Source: Pseudomonadota bacterium (GTDB lineage Bacteria; Pseudomonadota; Gammaproteobacteria; Burkholderiales; Ferrovaceae). From it: DNA of 8,165 nucleotides. Location: assembly GCA_021804345.1 (NCBI GenBank), contig JAJZHV010000039.1:1-8165 (forward strand), read 5' to 3'. The notes beneath the pieces were generated by a model, which searched no databases, had not been told where the DNA came from, and worked only from the letters and a program-made list of their open reading frames with translations. Shown piece by piece: positions 1-5,579 of the stretch; within the stretch, counting starts at the first letter, position 1, and every line of letters begins with the position of its first letter. Made by a program: the position numbers and the translations under genes.

Positions 1-258
1 CTCCTGCCCGCTCGCGGTGGCGATCTCGGCCATGGCCTCGGCGAAGGTGAGCAGCCGGGGGCCGGTGACCTCGTAGATCTGCCCCGCGTGCCGACCATCG
101 GTGAGCGCCGCGACCGCGACGTCGGCGACATCGTCGGCGTCGATGAACGGCTCGGCGGTGTCGCCGGCCGGGAACGCGACCTCGCCTCCGAGCACCGACT
201 CGAGCAGGAACTCCTCGCTGAAGTTCTGATTGAAGAAGCTCGATCGCACCACCGTCCA
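1..258 (-). CDS. NmrA-like NAD(P)-binding oxidoreductase, partial (C-terminal part; probably foreign to the rest of the contig)
   Basis: The minus-strand frame with codons ending at base 1 reads 86 residues beginning WTVVRSSFFNQNFSEEFLL, then AGDTAEPFIDADDVADVAVAAL and HAGQIYEVTGPRLLTFAEA. These are typical of the middle and C-terminal part of NmrA / NAD(P)H-binding (atypical short-chain dehydrogenase) proteins common in actinobacteria: the 'WT(I/V)VR(S/A)' strand, the 'F(I/V)DADD(V/I)AD' segment and the 'Y(E/Q)(V/L)TGP' segment. The 3' end runs off the window. Upstream, an in-frame TAG sits at 259-261 where the family usually has an acidic residue before WTVVR (expected pattern S-G-A-E-W-T), and similarity fades beyond about base 275. 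The catalytic Rossmann N-terminus is absent. The very high GC and G/C-ending codons differ sharply from every gene to the right. I infer a read or contig from another organism. The family call is fairly sure; the substrate is unknown. Confidence 0.72.
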
Positions 259-307
259 CTACGCGCCCGAGCGGGCGTCCGGCCCCCCGGGGGAAAAGAG
301 CACCCAG
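259..307. other. Low-trust sequence at chimeric junction
   Basis: Between the recognisable NmrA coding sequence and the C tract the sequence loses coding sense. It carries an in-frame stop (259-261), runs CCCCCC GGGGG (283-293), and the string GGAAAAGAGCACCC (292-305). The last resembles, with a small insertion and mismatches, the GGAAGAGCACAC portion of the Illumina TruSeq adapter. This is compatible with the poor-quality end of a read that runs into adapter. The adapter match is imperfect and is an inference only. Confidence 0.45.
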
Positions 308-330
308 CCCCCCCCCCCCCCCCCCCCCCC
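308..330. repeat. 23-base poly-C (poly-G on minus strand) homopolymer, likely artefact
   Basis: An uninterrupted run of 23 C residues separates two segments of clearly different base composition and origin. Poly-G of this kind is a known product of two-colour Illumina chemistry, where absence of signal is called G, and of G/C-tailing. A genuine contingency-type homopolymer is possible in principle. However, both flanking genes are broken exactly here and the neighbouring bases look degraded, so a false join is more likely. Confidence 0.8.
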
Positions 331-382
331 AAGAGGTGGCGGAAAGTTGGTGAATGAAGCGCTGATATAGCCTGATGCCCAT
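331..382 (-). CDS. 5' fragment of an unknown Fur-controlled gene, cut off at the C tract
   Basis: On the minus strand an ATG at 382-380 opens a frame reading MGIRLYQRFIHQLSATS before running into the poly-G as Trp and a string of Gly codons. A purine-rich stretch, TAGAGGTG (402-395), lies 12 nt upstream. That is long for a ribosome binding site, and an in-frame GTG at 397-395 is an alternative start. The start lies about 20-25 nt downstream of the expected start point of a promoter that contains a Fur box. The position is right for an iron-regulated gene, but 17 residues are too few to identify a family and I do not assign one. It could also be chance, although the promoter-operator-ATG order argues for a real gene start. 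Confidence 0.4.
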
Positions 383-412
383 GCGTTTGTACGGCACCTC
401 TAGGATGAGGCA

Positions 413-441
413 ACTATCAATGATAATGATTATCGAAACAA
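413..441 (-). promoter_or_regulatory. Candidate sigma70 promoter overlapping the Fur box
   Basis: Reading leftward, TTGTTT (441-436) could serve as -35 and GATAGT (418-413) as -10, with a 17-nt spacer made almost wholly of the Fur box. Neither hexamer is strong (3/6 and 4/6 matches), but spacing, AT-richness and the embedded operator agree. The predicted start point, near 405, leaves a short leader before the ATG at 382. Confidence 0.45.
416..435. promoter_or_regulatory. Fur box (ferric uptake regulator operator)
   Basis: The sequence TGATAATGATTATCG at 421-435 matches the 7-1-7 Fur consensus TGATAATNATTATCA at every fixed base except the last. Its core GATAAT-G-ATTATC is a perfect 6-1-6 inverted repeat. 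The 19 bases at 416-434 match the classical E. coli 19-base iron box at 15 of 19 positions. It sits between the -35 and -10 elements of a leftward promoter, the usual arrangement for repression by Fe(II)-Fur. It lies beyond the 3' end of the lipoprotein gene, so it controls a leftward gene (start at 382) and not the operon to the right. Confidence 0.75.
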
Positions 442-489
442 GAATTTATCGCATACTAGCACCGAAGGGCAAGGGGCGTCCAATGATCC

Positions 490-828
490 TCAGGGGGTAG
501 GACATTGATACACGCCAAAAATCTGTTTTCCCAGTTCAGGGCGATCTCCGGGCACCAGGGTATTTCCCCCGGCATCCAGGGCAGCGTTACGTGCCAGTTG
601 CAGTAAATCGGCATTGATGGCATCCACGCTGCGACTGATGAAGCCCATTTGTGCCAGCACCGAGACCGTGGTATTGCCCTTGAATTGACAAGAGCTCACC
701 TGGTTGGAGGACAGTAGCACAATGCGCTGCGAGCCCGGACGAACATTGATCAGGTCGCTGGCACAACTGGCCAGAAGCCCCAGCGACAGGGTGCAGAGCA
801 GAACATGACGAGCCATGAGAAAAGACAT
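490..828 (-). CDS. DUF4156-type small outer-membrane lipoprotein
   Basis: A 112-residue protein with a lipoprotein signal peptide: MSFLMAR, a hydrophobic stretch, then the lipobox L-A-S-C with the lipidated Cys at residue 22. The residue after it is Ala, not Asp, which by the Lol sorting rule suggests the outer membrane. The mature part has two more cysteines (47 and 109), probably a disulfide, a 'CQFKG' strand and the conserved-looking LARNAALDAGGNTL segment (78-91), ending GVYQCP. This pattern fits the DUF4156 family (E. coli YjeI type), whose function is unknown. The ATG at 828 is preferred over the upstream ATG at 846 because AGGAG lies 5 nt before it. The ATG at 816 would be 17 nt from that site. 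The gene starts 33 nt after the sppA stop and is probably its operon partner. Family call fairly good, role unknown. Confidence 0.75.
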   Translation of the reverse strand: MSFLMARHVLLCTLSLGLLASCASDLINVRPGSQRIVLLSSNQVSSCQFKGNTTVSVLAQMGFISRSVDAINADLLQLARNAALDAGGNTLVPGDRPELGKQIFGVYQCPTP

Positions 829-833
829 GAGAA

Positions 834-838
834 CTCCT
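834..838 (-). promoter_or_regulatory. Ribosome binding site deciding the lipoprotein start
   Basis: AGGAG on the minus strand, 5 nt before the ATG at 828. It excludes the longer reading from 846 and places the lipobox Cys at residue 22, a normal signal-peptide length. Confidence 0.65.
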
Positions 839-861
839 GAGTCCAATAAGGGGTTGGGGCT

Positions 862-2769
862 TTAAGGGAACACGCACAGACAATGCGCCAGGATCGAACC
901 GCTCGGGTATGGTGGGGATAATCCGCCCAGAAAGCCCGAGGCGCCCAGGGCTGCCACCGGGTCTGGTGACAGGTGGGCGGACCAGGCCTGCACAGCCGAC
1001 CCGGACCCTCCGGTAAAGGATAGCCAACGGGAGGTTTCCGCCAGAAGGGTTTGCAGGGCTCGGGCATTTTGCAGCAGGGCCAGCCAACGCTCCAACCCAC
1101 GAGAGGGCGGATCCCGATAGTCGGCATGAAAGGTCGAGCCCAGATGGGCACGGAGGGCGGCTGCTTGCAGCGCATCCTGAAATGAGCCCAAGCGGTCCAC
1201 TAGATGGCGTTGCAGCGCTTGCTGGCCCGTCCAGACACGGCCCTGGGCAACGGCTTCGATACTCGCCTGGGGTTGCTTACGGGCGGCGGCCGTTTTTTGG
1301 GTGAATTCGGCGTAGAGATGATCCACATTGCTTTGTATCATGGACTGCAGACGGGGGTCGAAAGGGCGCAAGGGATTGGCCGCATCGCTCAGCCAGGTGG
1401 TGGTGACACCGCCGGGATGAACGCCCAGTTTGCCCATCAGCCGGTCTGCCGTGGGGAACAGGGCAAAAACACCAATGGAGCCGGTCACCGTGGCCGGATC
1501 AGCAATCAATTCGTCCGCGCCCAGGGCCATCCAGTAACCACCCGAGGCGGCCAGATTGCCCATGGAAACGACCACAGGCTTGCCCGCGGTACGGGTCAGT
1601 TGCAACTCGCGCCGAATCAGTTCGGAGCCGTAAGCACTGCCTCCCGGAGAGTCGATGCGCAGTACCACAGCCTTGACCTGTGGGTCTTCCCGGGCACTGC
1701 GGATGAGTTGGGCTGTGGTCAGGCCGCCGATGGTTCCTGCCGCAGCCTCGCCATCATGGACTTCGCCCTCGGCCACGACCACGGCAATGCGCTGGCCAGC
1801 AGTATCTGGTTTCAACTGATCCAGATAGTCGTCAAAAGCAATCTGCCGGAAATCATGCCCTCCGGAATCGGCCGCACCCTCCTTGATCTGGGCCAGACGC
1901 AGATCCTGGGCGCTTTTGAGCGCGTCCACCCAATGCTGCTCCAGGGCCAGGCGCGCTGCATCGCCACCGGCCTTATCCAGCAATTGGGGGAGCTGGGAGA
2001 TGTCCTGATCCAGCGATCCCGGAGCCAGATGCCGGGCCCGTTCCACGCTCTGGGTGTAGGACTGCCACAGGGCATCCAGCAAGGTATGTTCGGCTTCCAG
2101 TGCTGCGGCAGACGGTTCGTTGGCGATAAACGGTTCACCAAAGCTTTTGTACGTGCCCACGCGCATCAAATGGACGGTCACGCCCAGTTTGTCCAGGGCC
2201 TCCCGGTAGTAATTCCGGTAATGGCCAAAGCCCTCCAGCGCCACTTGACCCATGGGGTCCAGATCGATTTCGTCGGCATGCACAGCCAGATAATACTGGC
2301 GCTGGTCATAATGGCTGCTCCAGGCAATGACACGCTTGTGGTGGGCCCGGAAACGATCCAGCGCCGCCGCCACCTCGTGCAGAATGGGCAGACCGGTCAC
2401 ACGCAGGTCCTCCAGTTGCAAAATGACCCGGGTGATGTGGGGGTCCAGCGCCGCTGCATCCAGCACCTGCAAGACATCGCGCAACTGGATATCCTCTTGC
2501 TGCTGGGGATTATTGGCAATTTGCGAGAGCAGCAAACTATCTGCAGTGGCTGCGTGCTGCTCCACCAGATTACCGCTCAAATCCAGCACCAGGGCCGTGT
2601 TTGGTTGCAGGCTGGGGGCGCGATGCTGCAGGGCCAAGGTCAAGGCGCCTGCCAGCAGGCCAAGAAACAGCAGGTTGAACACCACGCGCCGGGTGGCGTC
2701 GAGCCCGCGCCACATCCACCCGAAGAGGAGGCGCAATACTTTCAGAAGGCCAGAGAACAGGCGCTTCAT
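862..2769 (-). CDS. sppA: Signal peptide peptidase SppA, long (67K) form, peptidase family S49
   Basis: A 635-residue inner-membrane serine protease that cleaves signal peptides left in the membrane after protein export. It has one N-terminal transmembrane helix (about 29-48) and two S49 domains, as in the 618-residue E. coli enzyme. The general-base Lys is K208 in the N-terminal domain motif RVGTYKSFGEPF. The nucleophile is S409 in the C-terminal domain motif MGNLAASGGYW, preceded by VLRIDSPGGSA and followed by TGSIGVF. These sit at virtually the same numbers as E. coli K209 and S409, so the enzyme should be active. The frame is open upstream to 2865, but the start is set at 2769, where the ATG overlaps the stop of the preceding PsiE-family gene by 4 nt (ATGA) and the sequence begins MKRLF just before the membrane helix. 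This implies translational coupling. The last ~35 residues (Pro/Gly/Ser-rich, ending CLCVFP) look unstructured. Confidence 0.95.
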   Translation of the reverse strand: MKRLFSGLLKVLRLLFGWMWRGLDATRRVVFNLLFLGLLAGALTLALQHRAPSLQPNTALVLDLSGNLVEQHAATADSLLLSQIANNPQQQEDIQLRDVLQVLDAAALDPHITRVILQLEDLRVTGLPILHEVAAALDRFRAHHKRVIAWSSHYDQRQYYLAVHADEIDLDPMGQVALEGFGHYRNYYREALDKLGVTVHLMRVGTYKSFGEPFIANEPSAAALEAEHTLLDALWQSYTQSVERARHLAPGSLDQDISQLPQLLDKAGGDAARLALEQHWVDALKSAQDLRLAQIKEGAADSGGHDFRQIAFDDYLDQLKPDTAGQRIAVVVAEGEVHDGEAAAGTIGGLTTAQLIRSAREDPQVKAVVLRIDSPGGSAYGSELIRRELQLTRTAGKPVVVSMGNLAASGGYWMALGADELIADPATVTGSIGVFALFPTADRLMGKLGVHPGGVTTTWLSDAANPLRPFDPRLQSMIQSNVDHLYAEFTQKTAAARKQPQASIEAVAQGRVWTGQQALQRHLVDRLGSFQDALQAAALRAHLGSTFHADYRDPPSRGLERWLALLQNARALQTLLAETSRWLSFTGGSGSAVQAWSAHLSPDPVAALGASGFLGGLSPPYPSGSILAHCLCVFP

Positions 2770-3212
2770 TCGGGAGAATCGCTCAGGGGTGTAAAATAGA
2801 TGGCGGCGATGCGTGCTCCCACCAGAACGGCCAGAAGAAATCCCAGGGCCAGAATGTCGCGCCAATCCATGGAATGGCTGTAGAGCCCCATAAAAATATC
2901 CCGCAGAATGAAGACGATGGCCACTTCGGATATGACCCGCATGCGAATCCGGTGAAACTCCAGGTAATCGGTGAAGGTTCTAAACAGCTCGATAAGCACG
3001 AATACAGACAGAATGGAGCTAACCAGGGTCTGAATGGCAAATTCGTGGCGCAGGTTTTTGAGTGCGTCATACAGATCGAAGAGAACACCTAAAAATGCCA
3101 CGCCCAGAGTGATCAGCATGACCAGAATAAGAAACACGATGATGACGTCGATGATGGTGCCGTAAGAACGCATCACCTGACCTTTGATGCCACGAATATG
3201 CGCAAAACGCAT
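2766..3212 (-). CDS. PsiE-family integral membrane protein
   Basis: A 148-residue protein with four predicted membrane helices (about 19-45, 60-80, 93-110 and 118-139). Between helices 2 and 3 is the charged segment ELFRTFTDYLEFHRIR (75-90), and R104 lies in LRDIF. This layout and the E-L-x-R-T ... Y-L-x-x-H pattern match the PsiE family, named after the E. coli phosphate-starvation-inducible gene. No biochemical function is established for the family, and membership does not prove phosphate control here. The start at 3212 has GGAG 8 nt upstream; an internal Met at residue 14 is less likely. The stop overlaps the sppA ATG. It is the first gene of the downstream group, with a TATAAT element about 100 nt before it. 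Confidence 0.75.
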   Translation of the reverse strand: MRFAHIRGIKGQVMRSYGTIIDVIIVFLILVMLITLGVAFLGVLFDLYDALKNLRHEFAIQTLVSSILSVFVLIELFRTFTDYLEFHRIRMRVISEVAIVFILRDIFMGLYSHSMDWRDILALGFLLAVLVGARIAAIYFTPLSDSPE

Positions 3213-3220
3213 GGATTAAG

Positions 3221-3224
3221 CTCC
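3221..3224 (-). promoter_or_regulatory. Ribosome binding site of the PsiE-family gene
   Basis: GGAG on the minus strand, 8 nt before the ATG at 3212. It supports that start over the internal Met at residue 14. Confidence 0.55.
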
Positions 3225-3289
3225 AGTGTTGGCAGGGGGGATTATTCCGTATCAAGGCCAACGGGTCGCTGCCGCCCCGCGTTGCCTGA

Positions 3290-3302
3290 TGACCGATGGT
3301 CA
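3290..3302. promoter_or_regulatory. 13-base palindrome at the predicted transcription start (possible operator)
   Basis: TGACC-ATC-GGTCA on the minus strand is a perfect 5-3-5 inverted repeat. It begins right where transcription from the TATAAT at 3310-3315 should start, a typical position for a repressor site. It could instead form a small hairpin at the 5' end of the leader. No regulator is recognised. Confidence 0.35.
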
Positions 3303-3309
3303 AGACCCC

Positions 3310-3315
3310 ATTATA
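3310..3315 (-). promoter_or_regulatory. Candidate promoter (-10 TATAAT) for the psiE-like/sppA/lipoprotein group
   Basis: A perfect TATAAT reads leftward in the 139-base gap between the exporter operon and the PsiE-family gene, giving a predicted start near 3303 and a leader of about 90 nt. No good -35 is present at 16-19 nt (the hexamers there are GC-rich), so an activator may be needed or the match may be chance. I saw no clear terminator for the exporter operon in this gap, so readthrough into psiE is also possible. Confidence 0.4.
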
Positions 3316-3351
3316 TCTGTACTGCAGGTTTACGCCGGAATCCGCTTGATC

Positions 3352-4461
3352 TCAACCCATGTGGGTGCGAAAACGCCAATGGGCTGTGCTCATGCTGGCC
3401 AGGGCCAGAAGGGCAAGCGGCCAGTACTGGGGCCAGAGCAGGGACACGCCATCCCCCTCCAGAAATACGCCGCGGACAATGACCAGAAAATAGCGCATGG
3501 GATTCAGAAAGGTGAGCCATTGCACCGGCTCGGGCATATTGGCAATCGGTGTGGAAAACCCGGACAGGATGACTGCCGGAACCAGAAACAGGAATACCCC
3601 TAGCAGGCCCTGTTGTTGCGTGCTGGCCAGAGAGGAAATCATCAGGCCAATGCCGATGGCCGCCCATAAAAACAGAACGACCCCCAGGACTAAGGCAGGC
3701 AGACTGCCGGTGAAGGGCACATGAAACCATACCACCACCAGCAGGGAAATGAGGCCGGCTTCCAGCAGACCAATGAAAAACCCAGGCAAGGCCTTGCCCA
3801 TCAATATTTCCAGCGGACGCAAGGGAGACACCAGCAATTGGTCCAATGTGCCCATTTCGCGCTCCCGGGCCACCGATAGCCCTGTGACCAGCAATGTGAC
3901 CACCAGCGTCAGCAAGGCCACGATGCCCGGCACGATAAACCAGCGTGAAATCAGGTTGGGGTTATACCAAGCTCGGATCTCTGGGATGGCTGGGGAAATC
4001 GACCAACCTGGTTGGCGCATCCAGTCCTGGTTGAACTGGTTGATGAGGGCGCTGACATCATTCAGGGCAATGGCGGCCGTATTGGAATTTCGCCCATCCA
4101 GAATGACCTGGAGTTGACCCGACTGATGCCCCAGAATATCCCGGCTAAAGCGCGGAGCCACATGCAACACCAGCAGCACTTGTTGGGTATCGAGCAAGGG
4201 GGCAATCTGGGATTCATGGCTGATGAGGGCCGTTTGATGAAAGGTGGGAGAGCCCTCAAAATACCCCAGCATCGTGCGTGCAACGGATCCGGAATCCTCA
4301 TTGAACACCGCATAGGGAATCTGGTTGACATCAAACGTTGCGGCATAACCAAACACCAGCAGTTGAATGAAGGGGGGGCCGATCAGCACAACCCGACTGG
4401 CCTTGTGCTTGAGCAGGGCCAGAAACTCCTTAATGATCAGTGCCCAGATCCGGGCAGCCAT
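3352..4461 (-). CDS. ybhR: ABC-2 type export permease, YbhR-like
   Basis: A 369-residue inner-membrane permease (E. coli YbhR is about 368). It has one N-terminal helix (about 23-41), a large extracytoplasmic domain (about 45-170) and five C-terminal helices (about 176-196, 225-246, 255-277, 286-304 and 343-358). The cytoplasmic loop after helix 2 carries the family hallmark SVAREREMGTLDQLLVSP (196-213), a region that contacts the ATPase. The segment NMPEPVQWLTFLNPMRYFL (308-326) is also characteristic. The ATG at 4461 shares one base with the stop of the preceding permease (TGATG), so the two are translationally coupled and should be made in equal amounts as a heterodimer. The frame is open upstream to 4581, but that part lies inside the neighbour and has no membrane-protein character. 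It is the last gene of the exporter operon. Confidence 0.88.
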   Translation of the reverse strand: MAARIWALIIKEFLALLKHKASRVVLIGPPFIQLLVFGYAATFDVNQIPYAVFNEDSGSVARTMLGYFEGSPTFHQTALISHESQIAPLLDTQQVLLVLHVAPRFSRDILGHQSGQLQVILDGRNSNTAAIALNDVSALINQFNQDWMRQPGWSISPAIPEIRAWYNPNLISRWFIVPGIVALLTLVVTLLVTGLSVAREREMGTLDQLLVSPLRPLEILMGKALPGFFIGLLEAGLISLLVVVWFHVPFTGSLPALVLGVVLFLWAAIGIGLMISSLASTQQQGLLGVFLFLVPAVILSGFSTPIANMPEPVQWLTFLNPMRYFLVIVRGVFLEGDGVSLLWPQYWPLALLALASMSTAHWRFRTHMG

Positions 4462-5579
4462 CAGTCCAGCCTCTTGCGCGAATGGCGCCAGGTCAGGCCA
4501 AAGAACAACAGGGCCATGAGCAGCAAGGCGCCTGCGTTGGTCAGGAGGACGGCCGGCACATTGCCGGCCAGAAACAGGCATTGCAACAGGGTCACAAAGT
4601 ATCGAGCCGCCACCAAGTGGGTTAGGATCTGGATCGGCTCTGGCATGGAACCGATATCAAAAATGAATCCAGACAGAATGAAGGCTGGCAGAAAGGTGAC
4701 AATGATGGCGATTTGTCCCGCCACAAACTGATTGCGCGCCACCGTAGAAATCAGCAGCCCCATGCCCAGGGCTACCAGCAAAAACAGCGCCGAAGCCAAC
4801 ATCAACAGCACCAGACTGCCCTGCAGAGGAACTGCAAACAGCACCAGGGCCATCAGGACGGACAGGGCCATCCCACCCATGCCCAGAAGAAAATAGGGGA
4901 TCAGCTTGCCCAGTAACAGTTCCAGTAGCGAAGCCGGGGTGGCCATCAGCGCCTCCATGGTGCCCCGCTCCCATTCTCGAGCCACCACCAGTGCGGTCAA
5001 TAGGGCGCCGATCAGGGTCATGATGACGGCAATCAAACCGGGCACCAGATAGTTCCGGCTGCGAAGTGCCGGGTTAAACCAGATCCGATTTTGCAAGGTG
5101 ACAGGCAGGCGCAGCACCTGCCCTGTGCGCAGGGCTTGTTGCTGTATCCAGGTTTGCCACACGCCCTGCAGATAGCCCTGCAGCAGGCGCGCGGTGTTGG
5201 CGTCCACGCCATTGACGAGAATGCCCAAGGGTGCGCTGCGCTGTTGCCACAGGGCACGGGTAAAGTCGCTGCGTAACCATAAGATGCCCTGGACCTGATG
5301 CTGCATCAGGGCCTTGCGGGCAGCAGCCAGCTGGGTATAAACCTGCGGTTGAAAATACGTGGACTGGCTCAAACCGGCCACGAATTCATTGGTTTCCTGC
5401 GTGGGTTGCTCCACCACCACGGCCACAGGGAGGTGATGGGCGTCCAGCGAAACCCCATAGCCAAACAGAAACAGCAAAAAGACCGGGAGCACAAAGGCAA
5501 TGGCTAGGGCCGAAGGATCCCGCAGAATTTGTAGAAATTCCTTGCGGACCAGGGCCCTCAGACGTGGGGTGACGATCAT
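4461..5579 (-). CDS. ybhS: ABC-2 type export permease, YbhS-like
   Basis: A 372-residue inner-membrane permease (E. coli YbhS is about 377), with the same plan as its partner: a first helix at about 24-42, a large extracytoplasmic domain (about 45-175) and five further helices from about 180 to 361. It contains the ABC-2 hallmark VVAREWERGTMEALMATP (198-215), GKLIPYF (224-230) and the SMPEPIQILTHLVAARYF segment (311-328). The ATG at 5579 overlaps the stop of the ATPase gene by 4 nt (ATGA), and no separate strong ribosome site is needed. It pairs with the YbhR-like subunit to form the membrane channel driven by the YbhF-like ATPase. The order adaptor-ATPase-permease-permease equals ybhG-F-S-R. 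That order, not the sequence alone, decides which permease is called S or R. Confidence 0.88.
   Translation of the reverse strand: MIVTPRLRALVRKEFLQILRDPSALAIAFVLPVFLLFLFGYGVSLDAHHLPVAVVVEQPTQETNEFVAGLSQSTYFQPQVYTQLAAARKALMQHQVQGILWLRSDFTRALWQQRSAPLGILVNGVDANTARLLQGYLQGVWQTWIQQQALRTGQVLRLPVTLQNRIWFNPALRSRNYLVPGLIAVIMTLIGALLTALVVAREWERGTMEALMATPASLLELLLGKLIPYFLLGMGGMALSVLMALVLFAVPLQGSLVLLMLASALFLLVALGMGLLISTVARNQFVAGQIAIIVTFLPAFILSGFIFDIGSMPEPIQILTHLVAARYFVTLLQCLFLAGNVPAVLLTNAGALLLMALLFFGLTWRHSRKRLD

Noticed and set aside
308..330. C tract as a phase-variation (contingency) repeat
   Set aside because: Slipping tracts normally lie inside or just before an intact gene. Here both sides are broken genes of differing composition, and adapter-like sequence lies next to it.
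88..357. Plus-strand frame of 89 codons crossing the C tract
   Set aside because: It is antisense to the NmrA coding sequence, gives a poly-Pro stretch from the homopolymer, and spans the suspected false join.
440..489. Possible rho-independent terminator after the lipoprotein gene
   Set aside because: The GC-rich string GCCCCTTGCCC has no properly paired partner and no following T-run on the minus strand.
587..1175. Two overlapping minus-strand frames across the 3' end of sppA and the lipoprotein gene
   Set aside because: They are out-of-frame shadows with no signal peptide, ribosome site or family pattern, whereas sppA and the DUF4156 gene explain the region fully.
1204..2799. Open frame of 531 codons on the plus strand opposite sppA
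   Set aside because: It lies wholly antisense to sppA, whose catalytic motifs and length fit its family. The plus-strand translation is low in recognisable motifs, and long antisense frames are a common by-product of GC-biased codon use.
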